Below, one piece after another: positions 20,098 through 29,434 of a stretch of DNA of 37,788 bases; positions within the stretch are counted from its first letter, which is position 1, and each line of letters opens with the position of its first letter. A model generated the notes under the pieces. The model did not search any database and was not told where the DNA came from. It saw nothing but the letters and a program-made list of their open reading frames with translations. A program made the position numbers and the translations under genes. Source of the stretch: Buchnera aphidicola (Melaphis rhois) (GTDB taxonomy: Bacteria; Pseudomonadota; Gammaproteobacteria; Enterobacterales; Enterobacteriaceae). The stretch covers positions 469,095 through 506,882 of the forward strand of contig NZ_CP033004.1 in assembly GCF_005080745.1 (NCBI RefSeq). Direction: 5' to 3'.

Positions 20098-20961
20098 TCA
20101 TTTTTTTATACCTGTAACTTCTTTAACAACTATATCAAACAGATGTTTCTTTACACCAGAATAATATTTAACTGCATTATTTTCACTAACATTCGCTACT
20201 TTTTTAAAATCAGAAATAGAACTTAATTTAAACGAAGATTTTTTAACACGTTCTATCCATTTCTGAAATAACAGATAATTAGATACCACTATAGTTTTAA
20301 ATTTCATATTAGAAAATCCCTGTCCGCTATAATTTGAAGATATACCTTTATAAATTCCAGGTTGATTAGAAATTAAATTTAACTGCGTTTTCATACCTGC
20401 CATAGTATATATTTGACTACCAAGAGAAGGAATAAAAAAAGAATTCATTACAGAATTTGAAGTAAGTTCAAAAATTATTGGAGTATTAACTGGAAATACT
20501 AACTCATTAATAGTAGCAATATTTTTATCCGGATAGATAAATAACCATTTCCAATCTAATGATATAACATTAACCTTTAAAGGTTTAACATCAGAAATAA
20601 TATGCTTGTTTGGATCTAAAGTATGTGAAGAATTCCATGATAATACAGAAAGGAAGAAAATTATAAGAACTGGAAAACTCCAAGACAATAATTCAATAAA
20701 ACTAGAATGTGACCAATTAGGTCGATAATCAGAACTAGTATTATTCTCTCTATACTTTACTAAAAATAATATCGTCATAAAAAATACTGGAATTATAATA
20801 CATATCATTAATAAAAAAGAAATGAATATTAATGATCTTTGTTCTAACGCAATGCTACCTTTTGGACATAAAACTCCACCGTTACATCCACTGAATAGAA
20901 AAATAAAACTTATTATTAAAAAAAAATTTAAAAAATGTGTAAGGCGTTGTGTAAAATGCAT
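20098..20961 (-). CDS. cyoA: Cytochrome bo3 ubiquinol oxidase subunit II CyoA (lipoprotein)
   Basis: CyoA is subunit II of the bo3 oxidase, with two membrane helices and a periplasmic cupredoxin-like domain that, as in all quinol oxidases, lacks the CuA ligands. A signal peptide ends in the lipobox FSGC (Cys26). Matches include GSIALEQRSLIFISF, YRPNWSHSSFIELLSW, DWKWLFIYPDKNIATINE, SNSVMNSFFIPSLGSQIY and SSNYSGQGFSNMKFK. The product has 287 residues; E. coli has 315, the difference being the Met/His-rich C-terminal tail. The gene leads the cyoABCDE operon, and cyoB starts 51 bp downstream. Confidence 0.97.
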   Translation of the reverse strand: MHFTQRLTHFLNFFLIISFIFLFSGCNGGVLCPKGSIALEQRSLIFISFLLMICIIIPVFFMTILFLVKYRENNTSSDYRPNWSHSSFIELLSWSFPVLIIFFLSVLSWNSSHTLDPNKHIISDVKPLKVNVISLDWKWLFIYPDKNIATINELVFPVNTPIIFELTSNSVMNSFFIPSLGSQIYTMAGMKTQLNLISNQPGIYKGISSNYSGQGFSNMKFKTIVVSNYLLFQKWIERVKKSSFKLSSISDFKKVANVSENNAVKYYSGVKKHLFDIVVKEVTGIKK

Positions 20962-20967
20962 TTAATA

Positions 20968-20972
20968 ACCTC
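20968..20972 (-). promoter_or_regulatory. Ribosome binding site of cyoA
   Basis: On the minus strand GAGGT lies 6 bases before the ATG of cyoA. It is one of the few near-consensus Shine-Dalgarno sites in the window and fixes the start. The operon's first gene would thus be well translated. Confidence 0.7.
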
Positions 20973-21099
20973 AATTTTAAACCTTATATCATTCAAAATA
21001 ATGTTAATTAAATAATTTTTTATAATAATTTAAAAAATTAAAATATACACAATTAAAATATAATATAAACCAAAATTTCTAAATATAGACATATAATTG

Positions 21100-21111
21100 A
21101 TAATCGATTAT
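21100..21111. promoter_or_regulatory. 12-bp perfect palindrome, possible operator
   Basis: ATAATCGATTAT is identical on both strands and contains the central CG. The wider sequence ATAATTGATAATCGATTAT loosely resembles a Fur box, but with extra bases between the repeats. It may be a relic of an operator or chance; no regulator is visible in the window. Confidence 0.2.
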
Positions 21112-21336
21112 ATTTAAAATCAATTCAATCTCTACTAAAATGATATCTAACATTAAGAGTGTATGTGAATTTATTGAGATTATAAAATATTAAAGCGTAT
21201 AAATACATTAAAATTTACATAGTTTATACATATTATAAAAAATTATATTGATAATTATAGTAAAATTATTTAACATTTTGTACTTAATACGTATATTATC
21301 ATATAAGCTTTTCATTAAAATTAAATACAAATAAAA

Positions 21337-21663
21337 ATGATAACAAAAAAAATAAAAAGTATATTAACATCTACATTTCAAATAGAAGTTATTAAAATTC
21401 GAAATGAAAGTAAATTACATTCAAAATTTATAACAAATCATTCACATTTCAAAATTATAATAGTTAGTAATGATTTCGTTAAATATAGCTTATTACAAAG
21501 ACATCGAAAAATATACCATTTATTATCTACGTATATTTCTAGATATAAAATTCATGGACTAGCGTTATACACATATACTATTAATGAATGGAAAGAAAAA
21601 ATTAAAACAAACTTAATTTCTCCTATATGTACACAATATACTCATAAAATTAATAACAACTAA
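21337..21663 (+). CDS. bolA: BolA family protein
   Basis: BolA proteins bind monothiol glutaredoxins with a shared iron-sulfur cluster, and E. coli BolA also acts as a transcription regulator of shape and stress genes. The product has 108 residues (E. coli 105). Matches are SHFKIIIVSNDFV, LLQRHRKIYHLLSTYI (the helix with the conserved His pair region), HGLALYTYTINEWKEK and a Pro-Cys near the end (SPICTQ). The conserved His of HSHFKI and the RHR motif are kept. The gene lies upstream of tig as in E. coli. No Shine-Dalgarno is seen. Confidence 0.95.
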   Translation: MITKKIKSILTSTFQIEVIKIRNESKLHSKFITNHSHFKIIIVSNDFVKYSLLQRHRKIYHLLSTYISRYKIHGLALYTYTINEWKEKIKTNLISPICTQYTHKINNN

Positions 21664-21712
21664 TGCATTAGATAAAACAAATATTATATAATTATATATT
21701 CATAATGGTTAC

Positions 21713-21735
21713 AACAGTAATTGTATAAAACTGTT
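21713..21735 (+). terminator. Weak hairpin after bolA
   Basis: AACAGT and ACTGTT (6-bp arms, 11-base loop) are followed by ATATTTTG. It sits 50 bp after the bolA stop and could end the bolA message, but the stem is short and the U tract poor. Confidence 0.18.
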
Positions 21736-21908
21736 ATATTTTGAATAGTCCACATATAAATATCTCTAGTCTCGACCTAATAAATTTCATTTAAATAAAA
21801 GATTTCTTATTAAAGTAAATAAACATTTCATAATGAACACACTATTAAAAGAATTTTAGTTACAATCAAATATTTCAATCCTATATTAAAGTATTTTGAG
21901 GTAGACAA

Positions 21909-23201
21909 ATGACACTAGAAGTTAAAGCAAATAAAAGTTTATTTCGAAGTATTAACATTACTATCCCAAACGATATCATACAAAAATCCATAAAAGAAGA
22001 GTTAATTATACTAAATAATACCACACATATTAATGGCTTTAGAAAAGGAAAAGTGCCGTTACATATTTTAAATAAGAAGTATGAAAACAAGATTCAAGAA
22101 AGCGTATTAAAAAAATTAATGCAAAAATATTTTTTAAATGAAATAAGACAAAAAAACTTTAATATAGCTGGGTCACCTACATTCATTTTGAACCAATATG
22201 AAAAAGAAAAAGATTTAAATTATTCAATAGAATTCGAAATATATCCAAAATTTAAAATTAATATAAAAGAATGTACTGTAAATATACCAGTCATTAACAT
22301 TACTGAACAAGATATAAAAAAATATGCAAGAGATTTTTTAAAACAAAACACTTGGATAGAAGTGAATAATACTATTAAATTGCATGATAAAGTTACGATT
22401 ACTTGTATCCACCATACTATTAACCAAGATTTAAGCAAATATAATTTATACAATTTTCAATTTATTATTGGAAATAATGAGATTTTACCTGAAATAGAAA
22501 AAGAGATTCTAAATCACAAAACTAATGAATCTTTTCTTATTAATGTTAAATTTTCTAAAGATCATTACGAAACTGACATAGCAGGAAAAACAGCTAGAAT
22601 AAAAATAATCATAAAAAAAGTTGAAAAACTTAAACCAATATTATTCAAAAGTAAAAACGATGAACTTAATTTAAACCAAAAACAATATGATATTGTTAAA
22701 ATCATGCTACAAAAACAAGCACAAATAATAATTAAAAATTATATAAAATCTCAAATAATAAAACATTTAATGAAATCTAATCCAATAGACATTCCATCCA
22801 CATTAATCAAAAATACTTTTTCAATTTTGAAAAAGAAAGAAATAAATACGTATAAAAAAAATAAAAAAAATGTTTTTAGAACTATTCATCAAAAAAATCT
22901 CATTTCAAAAGCGCGACATCAAGTTTTTACTACTATCTTATTAAGACAATTTATACAAGAAAATTCTTTAAAACCTGATTATAAAAAAATAATATTACTA
23001 ATACAAGAAATGTCTAAATCACATAATCAAGCTACAAAACTAATTAATTTGTACAATAACAATACAAACATCAAACAATATTTTGAAAACATAGATCTAG
23101 AAAATCAAGTTGTTTCTAAAATATTAGAAAAATCAATTAAGCATAAAAATAATTATAGTTTTTACGAAGCTATAAACGAATTAAATAATATCAATATATG
23201 A
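21909..23201 (+). CDS. tig: Trigger factor, with eroded PPIase domain
   Basis: Trigger factor is the ribosome-bound chaperone that meets nascent chains at the tunnel exit. The product has 430 residues (E. coli 432). The ribosome-binding signature GFRKGKVP is intact (residues 43-50). The C-terminal chaperone arms are recognisable from KSQIIKHLMKSNPIDIPSTL and LLRQFIQENSLKPD. The middle FKBP-like isomerase domain (about 150-245) is present in length but very diverged: where E. coli has RMIPGFEDGIKGHKAGE this protein has EILPEIEKEILNHKTNE. A good Shine-Dalgarno, GAGGT at 21898-21902, lies 6 bases before the ATG. Lys-rich composition is stronger here than in clpP or lon. Confidence 0.95.
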   Translation: MTLEVKANKSLFRSINITIPNDIIQKSIKEELIILNNTTHINGFRKGKVPLHILNKKYENKIQESVLKKLMQKYFLNEIRQKNFNIAGSPTFILNQYEKEKDLNYSIEFEIYPKFKINIKECTVNIPVINITEQDIKKYARDFLKQNTWIEVNNTIKLHDKVTITCIHHTINQDLSKYNLYNFQFIIGNNEILPEIEKEILNHKTNESFLINVKFSKDHYETDIAGKTARIKIIIKKVEKLKPILFKSKNDELNLNQKQYDIVKIMLQKQAQIIIKNYIKSQIIKHLMKSNPIDIPSTLIKNTFSILKKKEINTYKKNKKNVFRTIHQKNLISKARHQVFTTILLRQFIQENSLKPDYKKIILLIQEMSKSHNQATKLINLYNNNTNIKQYFENIDLENQVVSKILEKSIKHKNNYSFYEAINELNNINI

Positions 23202-23406
23202 CATAAAAACTTATTTTGTATGAGTCATTAATATTAAATGCAAACTTAATTTCATGACTTATATTTCATAAAAAATAAATTTATTTCTTTTATTACCTTA
23301 AAAAAATAAATATATATTAACAAAATTTGTAGTTAATTAAAGTAATCAATTATAAAAACAACTATTTTAATATGTTAAAACAGTACTTATTCATTTCATA
23401 CATAAT

Positions 23407-23410
23407 GGAG
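23407..23410 (+). promoter_or_regulatory. Ribosome binding site that sets the clpP start
   Basis: GGAG lies 6 bases before the ATG at 23417. The frame is open further upstream to an ATG at 23372, but that would add 15 residues with no counterpart in ClpP and has no Shine-Dalgarno. Confidence 0.7.
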
Positions 23411-23416
23411 ATAATT

Positions 23417-24031
23417 ATGTCATTGTATAATGAAATAAAAAATAATACGTTATTGATTCCTATGGTAATAGAAAAAACCTCTTACGGAGAAAGATCATAT
23501 GACATATATTCCAGGTTATTAAGAGAAAGAATCATCTTTTTAACTGGAACTATTGAAGAAACCACAGCTAATTCTATAGTAGCTCAAATTCTATTTTTAG
23601 AATCTGAAAATTCAAGCCGAGATATCTTTTTATACATTAACTCACCAGGAGGAATAATTTCATCAGGCATGTCTATTTACGATACAATGCAATTTGTAAA
23701 ACCAAATATTAATACAATTTGTATAGGACAAGCCTGTTCAATGGCAGCATTAATTCTTGCTTCTGGAAAAAAAGGAAAAAGATTTTGCCTACCTAATTCA
23801 CGAATTATGATTCATCAGCCTCTAGGAGGATGTAACGGACAAGCTTCAGACATCGAAATTCATGCTCGAGAAATTATTAAAATTAAAAAAAGAACTAACC
23901 AATTAATGTCTATACATACCGGTAAAAACCTAAAATCTATAGAAGAAGATACTGAACGAGATTGTTTTCTTTCTTCTGAAGAAGCAGTCGAATATGGATT
24001 AATCGATTCTATCTTATATCATCGAAAATAA
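23417..24031 (+). CDS. clpP: ATP-dependent Clp protease proteolytic subunit ClpP
   Basis: ClpP is the serine peptidase that forms the 14-subunit chamber of ClpXP. From the chosen ATG the product has 204 residues (E. coli 207 with its propeptide). The catalytic triad is complete: Ser108 in GQACSMAA, His133 in MIHQPLGG and Asp182 in EDTERDCF. The loop [20 protein letters not shown] is typical. The start is decided by the GGAG at 23407-23410 and by alignment of [19 protein letters not shown] with the E. coli N-terminus. clpX follows after 107 bp. Only ClpX is seen as partner here. Confidence 0.98.
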   Translation: MSLYNEIKNNTLLIPMVIEKTSYGERSYDIYSRLLRERIIFLTGTIEETTANSIVAQILFLESENSSRDIFLYINSPGGIISSGMSIYDTMQFVKPNINTICIGQACSMAALILASGKKGKRFCLPNSRIMIHQPLGGCNGQASDIEIHAREIIKIKKRTNQLMSIHTGKNLKSIEEDTERDCFLSSEEAVEYGLIDSILYHRK

Positions 24032-24138
24032 ATTTTTCTCAAATAATCTAATGATAACTGTATTATTAATACTAAAATTATAACATACAAATAACTTGCA
24101 AGATTCTTGTGCTCAATTAAATGATATAAGGAAAAATA

Positions 24139-25401
24139 ATGACAGATAACATTCAAGAAAACAATAACAAGCTACTATACTGTTCTTTTTGTGGTAAGAA
24201 TCAAAAAGAAGTAAAAAAACTAATAGCAGGTCAATCAGTTTATATTTGCAATGAATGCATAAAATTATGTAACAATATTATTTGTGAGGAAATTGAAAAA
24301 AAAACATCTATAGAAAGTGATAAATATAATATACCAATTCCAGATAAAATAAATAATTATCTTAACAACTACGTAATAGGACAAAAAAAAACAAAAAAAA
24401 TTTTATCCGTAGCAGTATATAATCATTACAAACGGATTCAAAATTTAAATTCAAAATACAATGTCGAACTAGGAAAAAGTAATATTTTACTTATTGGTCC
24501 TACAGGAAGTGGAAAAACATTACTAGCTGAAACATTAGCAAAATTTCTTGATGTCCCATTTGCTATAACTGATGCTACTACTTTAACAGAAGCTGGATAT
24601 GTAGGAGAAGATGTTGAGAACGTTATTCAAAAATTATTAAGAACATGCGATTATAATATAAAACAAGCAGAACGAGGTATCATTTACATAGATGAAATAG
24701 ATAAAATTTCTCGTAAATCTAGTAATCCCTCTATAACTAGAGACGTTTCTGGAGAAGGTGTTCAACAGGCTTTATTAAAACTTATAGAAGGAACTATAGC
24801 CTCAGTACCTATGCAAGGTGGAAGAAAACATCCCCAGCAAGAATTTTTTAAAGTAGATACCTCTAAAATTTTATTTATATGTGGAGGAACATTTTCCGGA
24901 TTAGAGAAAATTATTTCCCAAAGAATAGAAACAAAATCGGTGATTGGATTCAATGCGAAAACAAATAAAAACAAACAACAATATACGAAAAACATACTGT
25001 TAGAAAAAGTAGAACCTAAAGATTTAATGAAATTTGGACTAATTCCAGAATTCATTGGAAGATTACCTATACTTACAACGTTACATGAACTAAACGAAAC
25101 AGCATTAATACAAACGTTATGTCAACCTAAAAATGCGTTGATAAAACAATATCAAATACTATTTGATATCGAGGGGGTAAAATTAAAGTTTCATCAAGAT
25201 GCAATTAAATCCATAGCAAAAAAAGCTTTATCTAGAAAAACAGGAGCACGCGGATTACGTTCAATAATAGAAAATGTTCTACTAGATATAATGTATAAAT
25301 TACCCTCTATGACGAATGTTGAAAAAATAATAATTGATAAATTAGTAGTTCATGGGAAAATAACACCAAAAATAATTTATAAAAAATGCGATTCTGAATG
25401 A
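24139..25401 (+). CDS. clpX: ATP-dependent Clp protease ATPase subunit ClpX
   Basis: ClpX is the AAA+ hexamer that unfolds tagged proteins and feeds them to ClpP. The product has 420 residues (E. coli 424). The zinc-binding domain has Cys15, Cys18, Cys37 and Cys40. The AAA+ module has Walker A GPTGSGKT, the pore loop GYVGED, Walker [11 protein letters not shown] and the sensor-2 region TGARGLRSI. The IGF loop that docks on ClpP is present as VIGFNAK, and the RKH pore loop as [10 protein letters not shown]. An AAGGA lies before the ATG. All parts needed for ClpXP are intact. Confidence 0.98.
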   Translation: MTDNIQENNNKLLYCSFCGKNQKEVKKLIAGQSVYICNECIKLCNNIICEEIEKKTSIESDKYNIPIPDKINNYLNNYVIGQKKTKKILSVAVYNHYKRIQNLNSKYNVELGKSNILLIGPTGSGKTLLAETLAKFLDVPFAITDATTLTEAGYVGEDVENVIQKLLRTCDYNIKQAERGIIYIDEIDKISRKSSNPSITRDVSGEGVQQALLKLIEGTIASVPMQGGRKHPQQEFFKVDTSKILFICGGTFSGLEKIISQRIETKSVIGFNAKTNKNKQQYTKNILLEKVEPKDLMKFGLIPEFIGRLPILTTLHELNETALIQTLCQPKNALIKQYQILFDIEGVKLKFHQDAIKSIAKKALSRKTGARGLRSIIENVLLDIMYKLPSMTNVEKIIIDKLVVHGKITPKIIYKKCDSE

Positions 25402-25601
25402 GTATCTAATCAATACTTATAAATTCCTAATTTTTATAAAATTATATTTTTTATTTTTATTGCCGTAACTTATTAAAATTAAATATCGAATTATCATACC
25501 GAAATGTTCAAACTTATCATAACTTTAAACTATATATTAGTCATTTTTCAATATAATTTAAAAAATTTTAAAATATTATTGAAATCAAGAGAGAGAATTT
25601 T

Positions 25602-27944
25602 ATGAATCCAGAACGTTCTGAATACGTTGAAATTCCTGTTTTACCATTGAGAGACGTAGTAGTTTATCCATACATGGTTATTCCGTTATTTGTAGGACGA
25701 GAAAAATCTATAAAATGTATCGAAGCTTCTATGATAAATAATAAAAAAATCATGTTAGTTGCACAAAAAGAATCGGATATTGACGATCCCACCAATAACG
25801 ATTTATTTACCATTGGAACAACAGCCTCTATACTTCAAATGCTAAAATTACCTGATGGAACGGTTAAAGTACTAGTAGAAGGATTACAACGTGCAAATAT
25901 AAAGCAACTTAAAAACAACGGAGATTACTTTATTGCACAAATAGAATTAATTATTACTCCTAATATTTCAGATAAAGAACAAACTGTTCTAATTCGAGCA
26001 GCATTAAATCAATTCGAAACGTATGTAAAACTAAACAAAAAAATTCCACCAGAAATATTAAATTCTTTATCTAATATTGATAATGCCGCTCAACTATCAG
26101 ATATAATTGCTACGCACATGCCACTTAAATTATCTGAAAAGCAATCTATCTTGGAAATATATCGAGTTAACGATCGACTAGAGCATCTCATGGCAATCAT
26201 GGAATCTGAAATTGATTTACTCAATGTAGAAAAACGAATTCGAAATCGTGTTAAAAAACAAATGGAAAAAAGTCAAAGAGAATATTATTTAAACGAACAA
26301 ATAAAAGCAATTCAAAAAGAACTAGGAGAAATAGACGAAAATTTAGACGAAAACGAAATTTTAAAAAGAAAAATACAATCTTCTAAAATGCCAAAAGAAG
26401 CAAAAGAAAAGACAGAATCTGAACTTAATAAATTAAAAATGATGTCACCTATGTCAGCTGAAGCTACAGTAGTAAGAAGCTACATAGATTGGATGATACA
26501 AATACCTTGGTATAAAAAAAGCAAAATAAAAAAAGATCTCAAAGAAGCTAAAACCATTCTTGATTCAGATCATTTTGGATTGGATAAAGTAAAAGAACGA
26601 ATTCTCGAATATTTAGCAGTTCAAAGCAGAATTAATAAAATGAAAGGACCTATATTATGTTTGGTAGGACCACCTGGTGTGGGCAAAACGTCTCTAGGAC
26701 AATCTATAGCAAGAGCAACAGGAAGAAAATATATTAGAATGGCATTAGGAGGGATTAGAGACGAAGCAGAAATACGAGGTCACAGAAGAACATACATAGG
26801 TTCTATGCCTGGTAAATTAATTCAAAAAATTGCAAAATCAGGAGTAAAAAATCCACTTTTTCTGTTAGATGAAATAGATAAAATGTCTTGTGATGTTCGA
26901 GTAGATCCATCTTCTGCCTTATTAGAAGTATTAGATCCAGAGCAAAATGTAACTTTTAATGACCACTATTTAGAAGTAGATTATGATCTTTCCGAAGTCA
27001 TGTTTATTGCTACTTCTAATTCTACAAATATTCCTTCACCTTTACTAGATCGGATGGAAATTATTAGAATCTCTGGCTATACTGAAGATGAAAAACTAAA
27101 TATAGCAAAATCTTATTTAAAACCTAAACAAATAAAAAGAAATGCCTTAAAAAAAAATGAACTTGAAATAAAAGATTCTGCTATTATCAATATAATTAGA
27201 TATTATACACGCGAAGCTGGCGTAAGAAATCTTGAACGTGAACTATCAAAAATATGTCGCAAATGTGTTAAAACTCTAGTTTTAAACAAATCATTAAATA
27301 AAATACAAATTAATAGCGAAAATTTAAACTTCTATCTTGGCGTTCAACGATTTGATTATGGAAAAATAATTAATAAAAACCAAATTGGACAAGTAATTGG
27401 CTTAGCATGGACTGAGGTTGGAGGTGAACTATTAACTATCGAAACTGCTTGCATATTAGGAAAAGGTAAATTAATTTATACTGGATCATTAGGAGAAGTA
27501 ATGCAAGAATCCATTCAGGCTGCATTAACTGTAGTAAGATCTCAAGCACATAAATTAGGCATCAAACACAATTTCCACGAAAAACATGACATTCACGTCC
27601 ATGTTCCAGAAGGTGCTACACCTAAAGATGGTCCTAGTGCAGGTATTGCGATGTGTACAGCAATAGTTTCTTGCCTCACAAATAATCCAGTGCGATCAGA
27701 TATTGCTATGACCGGAGAAATTACTCTTAGAGGACAAATTTTAACTATAGGAGGATTAAAAGAAAAATTATTAGCTGCTCATCGAGGCGGTATTAAAAAA
27801 GTATTAATTCCCTATGATAATAAACGAGATTTAGAAGAAATTCCTAAAAACGTTCTTTTAGGATTATGTATTCATCCTGTGAAGCATATTGAAGAAGTAT
27901 TAAATTTATCATTAGAACGCATACCTTATGAATTAATAAAATAA
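25602..27944 (+). CDS. lon: ATP-dependent protease Lon
   Basis: Lon is the homohexameric AAA+ serine protease that removes damaged proteins. The product has 780 residues (E. coli 784). Domains in order: N-terminal substrate domain starting [20 protein letters not shown]; coiled coil around [23 protein letters not shown]+ with Walker [12 protein letters not shown] and Walker [12 protein letters not shown]; and a peptidase domain with Ser in [11 protein letters not shown] and Lys in [14 protein letters not shown] (the Ser-Lys dyad). Conservation is very high throughout. AGAGAG before the ATG can serve as ribosome site. A heat-shock promoter would be expected by analogy with E. coli, but I could not pick one out. 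Confidence 0.98.
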   Translation: MNPERSEYVEIPVLPLRDVVVYPYMVIPLFVGREKSIKCIEASMINNKKIMLVAQKESDIDDPTNNDLFTIGTTASILQMLKLPDGTVKVLVEGLQRANIKQLKNNGDYFIAQIELIITPNISDKEQTVLIRAALNQFETYVKLNKKIPPEILNSLSNIDNAAQLSDIIATHMPLKLSEKQSILEIYRVNDRLEHLMAIMESEIDLLNVEKRIRNRVKKQMEKSQREYYLNEQIKAIQKELGEIDENLDENEILKRKIQSSKMPKEAKEKTESELNKLKMMSPMSAEATVVRSYIDWMIQIPWYKKSKIKKDLKEAKTILDSDHFGLDKVKERILEYLAVQSRINKMKGPILCLVGPPGVGKTSLGQSIARATGRKYIRMALGGIRDEAEIRGHRRTYIGSMPGKLIQKIAKSGVKNPLFLLDEIDKMSCDVRVDPSSALLEVLDPEQNVTFNDHYLEVDYDLSEVMFIATSNSTNIPSPLLDRMEIIRISGYTEDEKLNIAKSYLKPKQIKRNALKKNELEIKDSAIINIIRYYTREAGVRNLERELSKICRKCVKTLVLNKSLNKIQINSENLNFYLGVQRFDYGKIINKNQIGQVIGLAWTEVGGELLTIETACILGKGKLIYTGSLGEVMQESIQAALTVVRSQAHKLGIKHNFHEKHDIHVHVPEGATPKDGPSAGIAMCTAIVSCLTNNPVRSDIAMTGEITLRGQILTIGGLKEKLLAAHRGGIKKVLIPYDNKRDLEEIPKNVLLGLCIHPVKHIEEVLNLSLERIPYELIK

Positions 27945-27979
27945 AAATTTTTTGAACAAAACTGTTAAAATATAAAATA

Positions 27980-28012
27980 GACTGGCAAAGAATTAAAATA
28001 TTATTGCCAGTC
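27980..28012 (+). terminator. GC-containing hairpin downstream of lon
   Basis: GACTGGCAA (27980-27988) and TTGCCAGTC (28004-28012) form a perfect 9-bp stem around a 15-base loop, 35 bp after the lon stop. Five G:C pairs stand out in this AT-rich sequence, so chance is less likely. No U tract follows, so it may be a transcript 3'-end stabiliser or a weak or Rho-independent-like terminator remnant where hupB once lay. Confidence 0.4.
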
Positions 28013-28068
28013 CAAATACACGATACTTGAAAGCTAAACTACATAATTATTCATGTAAAACTACCGAG

Positions 28069-29169
28069 ATGACCAAAAAAAAAATAAAATTAATATTTTC
28101 TAACATAATTATTATAATATTTTTTATTATAATTACATTTTCATTAATTTTTACAAAAATGAATTATTATCCATTCATTAATAAAAACCATTATGTTATA
28201 AAAGTTAATGATGATGAAATAAATTCAGAAGAACTTTTGAAAAGATATTCTATTGAATTACTACAACTCAAAAAAAAACTAAACTTAAATAATTTAGATA
28301 AATCATACAACAATTTTTATAAATCAAAAATATATAAAAAAATAATATCCGATATAATTTATGAAACGTTACTAAAACAATATATACATAAATTAAAAAT
28401 ATCTGTAAGTGATGCAGATGTTAAGTATTATATACATAATCAAATAATTTTTAAAAAAAACAATGTTTTTAACGTTGATAAATATTATTCTGTTCTTCAC
28501 AATTTAAACATTAGTACTAAAGAATATGTTAATAAAATAAAAACGCATTTAAAAATAAAACAATTTATTTATTTTATTACTAATTCAATATTTACGTTAG
28601 AAAAAGAAACTAATAACTTTATTAAATCACTATCACAAATTAGAGTAATAAAAATTGCTCCTATAAATATTCTTCACGTTTTTAAAAAATTTATTATTAC
28701 AAATAGTACTAAAATAACAAAAAAAAACATTAATAATTATAACAATAAAATTGCAATTGAAACAAATAGAATTAAATATTCTCTAATGATAACAAAAATA
28801 ATAAATGCACTTCATGACAAACCAAACAAACTATTAAAAAAAATAGATCTAAAGTTCGAAAAGCCACAATTATTTTCTAAATTCCATTTTAATAAGCTAG
28901 CAAAACTAATATTTAGTCTTCCAACTCCTAAAAAGAACAAAAATGCTTACTTTTTTATCATTAAAAATAACAATAACTTATCACTAGTAAAATTCTATAA
29001 AATAATACATATAAAATTTTCTAAACAACAAAAAAAAGCGCTTTTATCACAATTATTCCAACATAATCTCAACATGATACTAAATTCTATTCTTAACGAC
29101 TTATATATGAAATCCACTATTTCATATGGAAAATTAAATAGCTTCGAAAATATTTTCGAAATAAATTAA
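28069..29169 (+). CDS. ppiD: PpiD-like periplasmic chaperone lacking the parvulin domain
   Basis: PpiD is an inner-membrane-anchored periplasmic chaperone that meets proteins leaving the Sec translocon. From the ATG at 28069 the product has 366 residues; E. coli PpiD has 623. A membrane anchor (about residues 10-30) is followed by YVIKVNDDEINSEEL, VSDADVKYYIHNQIIF and NVDKYYSVLHNLNISTKEYV, matching the SurA-like N-terminal chaperone domain up to RVIKIAPINI. The C-terminal part LKFEKPQLFSKFHFNKL, IFSLPTPKKNKNAYFF and FSKQQKKALLSQLFQHN matches the E. coli C-terminus. The region between, which holds the parvulin isomerase domain, is missing. No stop or frameshift is present. A TTG at 28027 would add 14 residues but has no support. 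Confidence 0.9.
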   Translation: MTKKKIKLIFSNIIIIIFFIIITFSLIFTKMNYYPFINKNHYVIKVNDDEINSEELLKRYSIELLQLKKKLNLNNLDKSYNNFYKSKIYKKIISDIIYETLLKQYIHKLKISVSDADVKYYIHNQIIFKKNNVFNVDKYYSVLHNLNISTKEYVNKIKTHLKIKQFIYFITNSIFTLEKETNNFIKSLSQIRVIKIAPINILHVFKKFIITNSTKITKKNINNYNNKIAIETNRIKYSLMITKIINALHDKPNKLLKKIDLKFEKPQLFSKFHFNKLAKLIFSLPTPKKNKNAYFFIIKNNNNLSLVKFYKIIHIKFSKQQKKALLSQLFQHNLNMILNSILNDLYMKSTISYGKLNSFENIFEIN

Positions 29170-29419
29170 AATATATATATTTTATAAATTAAATCTATAA
29201 TAATTTTTCAAAAGATTAAAACAAAAAAATTCATGACATTAAACATAAAATATTGAAATCAATATAAGACATAACATCTCAATTTTCTGCTAAATTATTA
29301 AAATAAATTAAAAATTTTTTATAAAATTAATTTTTAAATTGTCAAATACAAAATAAAAATTAACTTAAATATAAATGTTTTATAATTATGTACACATCTA
29401 ATATTTTAATTTAACTGCT

Positions 29420-29434
29420 AGGATGTTTGTGTGA
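29420..29434 (+). promoter_or_regulatory. mdlA translation start: SD, GTG start and overlapping three-codon minigene
   Basis: AGGA (29420-29423) lies 7 bases before the GTG at 29431. The same bases contain ATG TTT GTG TGA (29423-29434), a minigene whose stop overlaps the GTG in the string GTGA, the form of a coupled stop-start. The SD favours direct initiation at GTG; re-initiation is possible but unproven. Confidence 0.4.

Larger units (their letters stand above)
20962..21336. other. Divergent intergenic region between cyoA and bolA
   Basis: These 375 bases separate two divergent genes and should hold promoters for both. No clear -35/-10 pair can be singled out in such AT-rich sequence. The most ordered element is the 12-bp perfect palindrome ATAATCGATTAT at 21100-21111. 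No coding remnant of ampG or yajG, which lie here in E. coli, is recognisable. Confidence 0.5.

Noticed and set aside
21093..21111. Fur box upstream of cyoA
   Set aside because: The match needs extra bases between the repeats, and fur is generally not retained in such genomes; recorded only as a palindrome.
25402..25601. Heat-shock (sigma-32) promoter before lon
   Set aside because: Expected by analogy with E. coli, but no CTTGAAA / CCCAT-like pair is recognisable.
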